From: Candidatus Campbelliibacteriota bacterium
GTDB lineage: Bacteria > Patescibacteriota > Minisyncoccia > UBA9983
Direction of reading: 5' to 3'
NCBI GenBank assembly: GCA_003231675.1
Contig: QIJB01000003.1
Span: 1-8,251 of the forward strand
Length of the DNA: 8,251 bases
Shown: positions 5,795-8,251 of the stretch, in pieces
How positions within the stretch are numbered: the first letter of the stretch is position 1
Layout of the letters: each line of letters starts with the position of its first letter
Made by a program: the position numbers and the translations under genes
The notes under the pieces: generated by a model
What the model was told of the DNA's origin: nothing
What the model saw: only the letters and a program-made list of their open reading frames with translations
Databases searched by the model: none

Positions 5795-6595
5795 TTAGTT
5801 CTTTCTGTATAAGCGGATTGTTTCCTCAAGCATTTTTTTAAAAGAGAAATCTTGGAGAATTTTTTCGCGCGTGGCGGTGGAGAGTTTATTTCGCATCTCG
5901 GGATTTTCAATAAGTTTTTTTATCGCGTTCGCGAGTTCGTCCGCGTTCGCCGGACGCGTCAAGATGCCCGTTTTTTCGTTTTCTATAATTTCCGGAATTC
6001 CTCCGACATTTGACGCGACAATCGGAAGCCCCGCCAGCCCCGCTTCAAGCAAGACATACGGCAACCCTTCCTTCAGAGACGGGAGGACGAAAATATCAAA
6101 CGCTTTGAGATACTTGGCGGCGTCCGGCATGTCCTCAACCAAAAAAACTTTATCGCTCAGTTCGCCGTTCTTGATTCGCGATTCCAAATCCTTTTTCTTC
6201 CCGCCGTCAAACCCGATTAAAACAGCCGACAGCCGAGAGCAGACAGCCGATAGTTTTTTAACCGCATCAATCAAAAATTTATACCCCTTATTTCTCGTGA
6301 ATTCCCCGATAGTTCCGACCCAAACCTCGCTTGGAAGCCAAGCTTCCAAGCGGCTGATAGCCGATAGCTGATGGCTGATAGCCTTTCTCGCCTCTTCGCG
6401 AGAGAGGAACTCGTATTCTTCAGGCTTTATTCCATTATGAATGACAACCATTTTCCGCGCCGGGGCGATTTTGTTTTTCAGCGCGATACTGTAATCGTAT
6501 TCCGAAACGCAGATGATTTTGTTGTAAAAAAGGCATGTGATTTTGCTGAAAAATGATTTGCCATCGCGGGCGCGGCTCGTTGAATGTCCATCCAT
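5795..6595 (-). CDS. GT4 glycosyltransferase, C-terminal part of a frameshifted gene
   Basis: This frame holds the C-terminal half of a GT-B fold, group 1 (GT4) glycosyltransferase. Landmarks in order are ITCLFYNKIICVSEYD, KMVVIHNGI, VGTIGEFTRNKGYKFLIDAV, VFLVEDMPDAAKYLKAFDIFVLPSLKEGLPYVLLE (the E-x7-E nucleotide-sugar motif) and GLPIVASNVGGIPEII. These mark the donor-binding Rossmann domain; the donor sugar cannot be read. The frame is open upstream to 6739 and the nearest ATG is at 6595. Recognisable family sequence begins only near 6553, where it takes over from the N-terminal part in another frame. Deleting one base of the T5 run at 6549-6553 would rejoin them into a 393-residue protein of normal length. 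Two heptamer repeat tracts and a palindrome are embedded in it. No ribosome site suits an independent start. It is either a pseudogene or an assembly error. Confidence 0.8.
   Translation of the reverse strand: MDGHSTSRARDGKSFFSKITCLFYNKIICVSEYDYSIALKNKIAPARKMVVIHNGIKPEEYEFLSREEARKAISHQLSAISRLEAWLPSEVWVGTIGEFTRNKGYKFLIDAVKKLSAVCSRLSAVLIGFDGGKKKDLESRIKNGELSDKVFLVEDMPDAAKYLKAFDIFVLPSLKEGLPYVLLEAGLAGLPIVASNVGGIPEIIENEKTGILTRPANADELANAIKKLIENPEMRNKLSTATREKILQDFSFKKMLEETIRLYRKN
6224..6251. repeat. Heptanucleotide repeat in the broken glycosyltransferase (AGCCGAC type)
   Basis: Four 7-base units in phase: AGCCGAC, AGCCGAG, AGCAGAC, AGCCGAT. On the minus strand they encode LSAVCSRLSAV, at the place where family members have a variable helix-to-strand turn before the VLIG strand. 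Copies are degenerate, so the tract is older or less well maintained than the one in lepA. Confidence 0.75.
6329..6351. repeat. Perfect inverted repeat next to a heptamer tract
   Basis: Arms GCTTGGAAGC and GCTTCCAAGC, 10 bp each, flank a 3-base loop (CAA). The element abuts the heptamer repeat at 6352 directly and is translated on the minus strand as RLEAWLPSE. Together the two elements form one repeat-derived block in the inter-domain region of the glycosyltransferase. Confidence 0.85.
6352..6383. repeat. Heptanucleotide repeat in the broken glycosyltransferase (AGCTGAT type)
   Basis: Four 7-base units, GGCTGAT, AGCCGAT, AGCTGAT and GGCTGAT, plus a partial AGCC. On the minus strand they encode AISHQLSAIS, inserted between EEARK and EVWVGTIGEF. 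It belongs to the same sequence type as the repeat in lepA 1.6 kb away. Confidence 0.85.
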
Positions 6596-6977
6596 GGGCG
6601 GTGAAACAGGCGATAAGCGAGAAGTGGGAAGTGAAAAGTTTGTAGGCGAGAATCGCCGCCCCGGCAATACCGCCCGCCTTGGCGCTTGAAACATGAACCG
6701 TGTCAGGCTTAATCTTGAAAAGCAACGCCAAGATTTCAAAAAAAGCGCGGATGTCTTTTTGGAAGCTTACATCCCGTTGAAATCCTTTTATTTCAAAATA
6801 AGGGATTCCGGCGGAGATGAGTTTTTCTGCCATCGCGCCCTTGCCACCCGCCGCCACCATCGGCTCAAATTCGTTTCGGGGCAGTGAAACCGCCAGGTCG
6901 CGGGTGTACTTGCCCGCCCCCGCCCAAACCGATTTCGTGATTATGTATAAAATTTTTTTCTTTGATTCTCCCGTCAT
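6435..6977 (-). CDS. GT4 glycosyltransferase, N-terminal part of a frameshifted gene
   Basis: The frame starts at ATG 6977 and encodes the acceptor-binding N-terminal domain of a group 1 glycosyltransferase: KKILYIITKSVWAGAGKYTRDLA, HVSSAKAGGIAGAAI and CFTAHGWTFNEPRPRWQ. Family sequence stops after about residue 140 (near 6553); the remaining residues to 6435 (QQNHMPFLQQNHLRFG and on) are out-of-frame reading of the C-terminal half. There is no Shine-Dalgarno site before the ATG, but a perfect TATAAT ends eight bases upstream, so the mRNA may be leaderless. It faces the intact glycosyltransferase gene across 20 bp. A heptamer repeat encodes the stretch FTSHFSLIA just before AHGW. Alone, this product lacks the nucleotide-sugar domain and should be inactive. 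Confidence 0.8.
   Translation of the reverse strand: MTGESKKKILYIITKSVWAGAGKYTRDLAVSLPRNEFEPMVAAGGKGAMAEKLISAGIPYFEIKGFQRDVSFQKDIRAFFEILALLFKIKPDTVHVSSAKAGGIAGAAILAYKLFTSHFSLIACFTAHGWTFNEPRPRWQIIFQQNHMPFLQQNHLRFGIRLQYRAEKQNRPGAENGCHS
6610..6637. repeat. Degenerate heptanucleotide repeat in the broken glycosyltransferase (GTGRGAA type)
   Basis: Four 7-base units in phase: GCGATAA, GCGAGAA, GTGGGAA, GTGAAAA. On the minus strand they encode LFTSHFSLIA, just before the conserved AHGW strand. Its unit differs from the AGCT-type repeats but the 7-base period is the same. This is the least well conserved of the four tracts. Confidence 0.6.
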
Positions 6978-6997
6978 TTCGTTGTATTATATAACAA
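6962..6997 (+). promoter_or_regulatory. Divergent promoter between two glycosyltransferase genes, probably leaderless
   Basis: On the plus strand TTGATT (6962-6967), a 17-base spacer and TATTAT (6985-6990) precede the ATG at 6998 by seven bases, so the expected transcription start falls on or beside the start codon. On the minus strand a perfect TATAAT occupies 6991-6986, eight bases before the ATG at 6977. The two -10 elements overlap within one near-palindrome (TTGTATTATATAACAA). No convincing -35 is seen for the minus direction. Neither gene has a Shine-Dalgarno site, which fits leaderless mRNAs. Confidence 0.6.
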
Positions 6998-8233
6998 ATG
7001 ACGAAGAAAATCCTTATTTTTTCAACCGCTTATTTTCCTCTCGTGGGGGGCGCCGAAGTGGCGATTAGAGAAATAACGGATAGAATTGGCGATGAGTTTT
7101 CCGCCGAAGGCGGACCGGTCTTTGGCTGGGATATGATTACCTTGCGATTTGACAGCCGTTTGCCGAAATTTGAGAAGGTTGGGAATGTGAATGTTCACAG
7201 AATAGGTTTTACCAAGGAAAATCCCTCAAATGAAGACCTCGTAAAATTCCCCATGTATTTTGCCAAAGTGTTTTACCCGTGTTTCTCTTTTTTAAAGGCG
7301 GTTAAACTGCACAGAAAAAATAAATATGACGCTCTTTGGTCAATGATGTCTTATGCCGGATTTCCCGCGGTGTTTTTTAAACTTTTCTATAAAAGAAATA
7401 TTCCATTTTTGCTTACTTTACAGGAAGGGGATTCCATTGCGCATATCACGGGGAGATGGAGAATACGCGTCGTGTATCCTTTCTTGAAAATGGTATTTAC
7501 CAAGGCTGATTTTATACAGGCGATTTCAAGCTACCTCGGAAAATGGGCGCGCGATATGGGGTTCAAAGGTCCGCTTGAAATCATTCCGAACGGGGTGGAT
7601 ACTAAACGCTTCGCGCGGGAATATCCGGAAGAAGAATTGAATGAGCTAAAAAATAAATTGGGCAAAAAAAATGGAGATAAGTTCTTGATTACAACCTCTC
7701 GGTTGGTGAAAAAGAACGCCGTTGACGATGTCATTAAATCGCTCAAATACTTGCCGGAAAACGTAAAATTTATTGTTTTGGGAGAAGGTCCCGATTTGGA
7801 AACGCTTAAAAAGTTGGCGGAAGATGAAGGTGTCGCGGGCAGGGTTAATTTCTTGGGATTGGTTGACCATAAAGAAATCCCCAAGTATCTGAAAATTTCC
7901 GATATCCTTGTCCGCCCATCCCTTTCTGAAGGGATGGGCAATTCGTTCATTGAGGCGATGGCGGCGGCTTTGCCGGTCATAGCCACACAAGAGGGAGGCA
8001 TCGCCGATTTTCTTTTTGACCGAGAGCGGAATCCGGACAAAGAGCCGACCGGCTGGGTGGTCAATCCGCGCGATCCGAAAGGCATCGCCGAAGCGGTAAA
8101 GAAAATTTTGGACAACCCCGAGCAAACAGCGAAAACCGTCGCCAACGCGAAAAAACTCGCCCTTGAGAAATACGACTGGGATTTAATCGCCAAGAATATG
8201 CGCGAAAAAGTTTTCGGCAAAATTATAAAATAG
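6998..8233 (+). CDS. GT4 family glycosyltransferase (intact)
   Basis: A complete 411-residue group 1 glycosyltransferase with two Rossmann domains. The N-terminal acceptor domain begins KKILIFSTAYFPLVGGAE (GGAE at 17-20). The C-terminal donor domain shows IIPNGVD (195-201), ITTSRLVKKN (231-240), FIVLGEGPDLE (258-268), VNFLGLVDHKEIPKYL and the E-x7-E motif EGMGNSFIE (311-319), then PVIATQEGGIADFL. Such enzymes move a sugar from a nucleotide donor to a glycan, lipid or protein at the inner face of the membrane; donor and acceptor cannot be read. No signal peptide is seen. Residues 35-44 (SAEGGPVFGW) look like an insert in the otherwise conserved EF-DMITLRFD stretch and are coded by a palindrome-bearing segment. 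The gene probably starts from a leaderless transcript. It ends in TAG at 8231 with no terminator before the window edge. Confidence 0.93.
   Translation: MTKKILIFSTAYFPLVGGAEVAIREITDRIGDEFSAEGGPVFGWDMITLRFDSRLPKFEKVGNVNVHRIGFTKENPSNEDLVKFPMYFAKVFYPCFSFLKAVKLHRKNKYDALWSMMSYAGFPAVFFKLFYKRNIPFLLTLQEGDSIAHITGRWRIRVVYPFLKMVFTKADFIQAISSYLGKWARDMGFKGPLEIIPNGVDTKRFAREYPEEELNELKNKLGKKNGDKFLITTSRLVKKNAVDDVIKSLKYLPENVKFIVLGEGPDLETLKKLAEDEGVAGRVNFLGLVDHKEIPKYLKISDILVRPSLSEGMGNSFIEAMAAALPVIATQEGGIADFLFDRERNPDKEPTGWVVNPRDPKGIAEAVKKILDNPEQTAKTVANAKKLALEKYDWDLIAKNMREKVFGKIIK
7100..7129. repeat. Palindrome-bearing 30-base insert in the glycosyltransferase gene
   Basis: The segment starts with TCCGCC-GAA-GGCGGA, a 6-bp inverted repeat with a 3-base loop, and continues to give ten in-frame codons for SAEGGPVFGW. 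Removing it would join GDEF to DMITLRFD, which reads like the uninterrupted family sequence. Insert boundaries are inferred from that, not from an alignment. Confidence 0.5.
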
Positions 8234-8251
8234 AATGGCACCCGTTTTTGC

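Noticed and set aside
7531..8241. Long minus-strand frame opposite the intact glycosyltransferase
   Set aside because: Antisense to a conserved gene, Ser/Phe-rich composition typical of a shadow frame, no family motif.

Overview
The window looks like a piece of a Candidate Phyla Radiation (Patescibacteria, most likely Parcubacteria-type) chromosome. This is inferred from the compact gene spacing, the moderate GC, the single-module GH130 proteins, the GT4 glycosyltransferases and the scattered repeat-derived peptides inside genes. No rRNA or marker tree is available here to confirm it. The standard genetic code fits: all full-length frames end in TAA or TAG, and none needs TGA readthrough.

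Layout, right to left on the minus strand: a GT4 glycosyltransferase broken by a one-base frameshift (6977 to 5795) with its own terminator; a small CPBP-type intramembrane protease (frame 5582 to 5064) with a sigma70-like promoter, a strong Shine-Dalgarno site whose start lies in another frame, and a terminator; then a tight run of lepA (EF4), a single-module GH130 protein, a tandem two-module GH130 protein, and the first 25 codons of a cupin-type mannose-6-phosphate isomerase that leaves the window at base 1. On the plus strand, a second, intact GT4 glycosyltransferase (6998 to 8233) diverges from the broken one across only 20 bp.

The three GH130 modules and the isomerase-like cupin suggest cytoplasmic handling of mannosides: phosphorolysis to mannose-1-phosphate, with mannose-6-phosphate/fructose-6-phosphate interconversion next door. 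The modules differ at key positions, so they probably do not share one activity. The glycosyltransferases would build surface or exported glycans. lepA is a translation factor and is probably linked to the sugar genes only by transcription.

The most unusual signal is a set of heptanucleotide tandem repeats (AGCTCAT, AGCTGAT, AGCCGAC and GTGRGAA types) and small palindromes embedded in reading frames: one in lepA, three in the broken glycosyltransferase, and a palindromic 30-base insert in the intact glycosyltransferase. They fall at variable loops of conserved folds. Two genes also carry an apparent single extra base in or near a homopolymer run. No CRISPR array, tRNA, rRNA, insertion sequence or defence system was seen.
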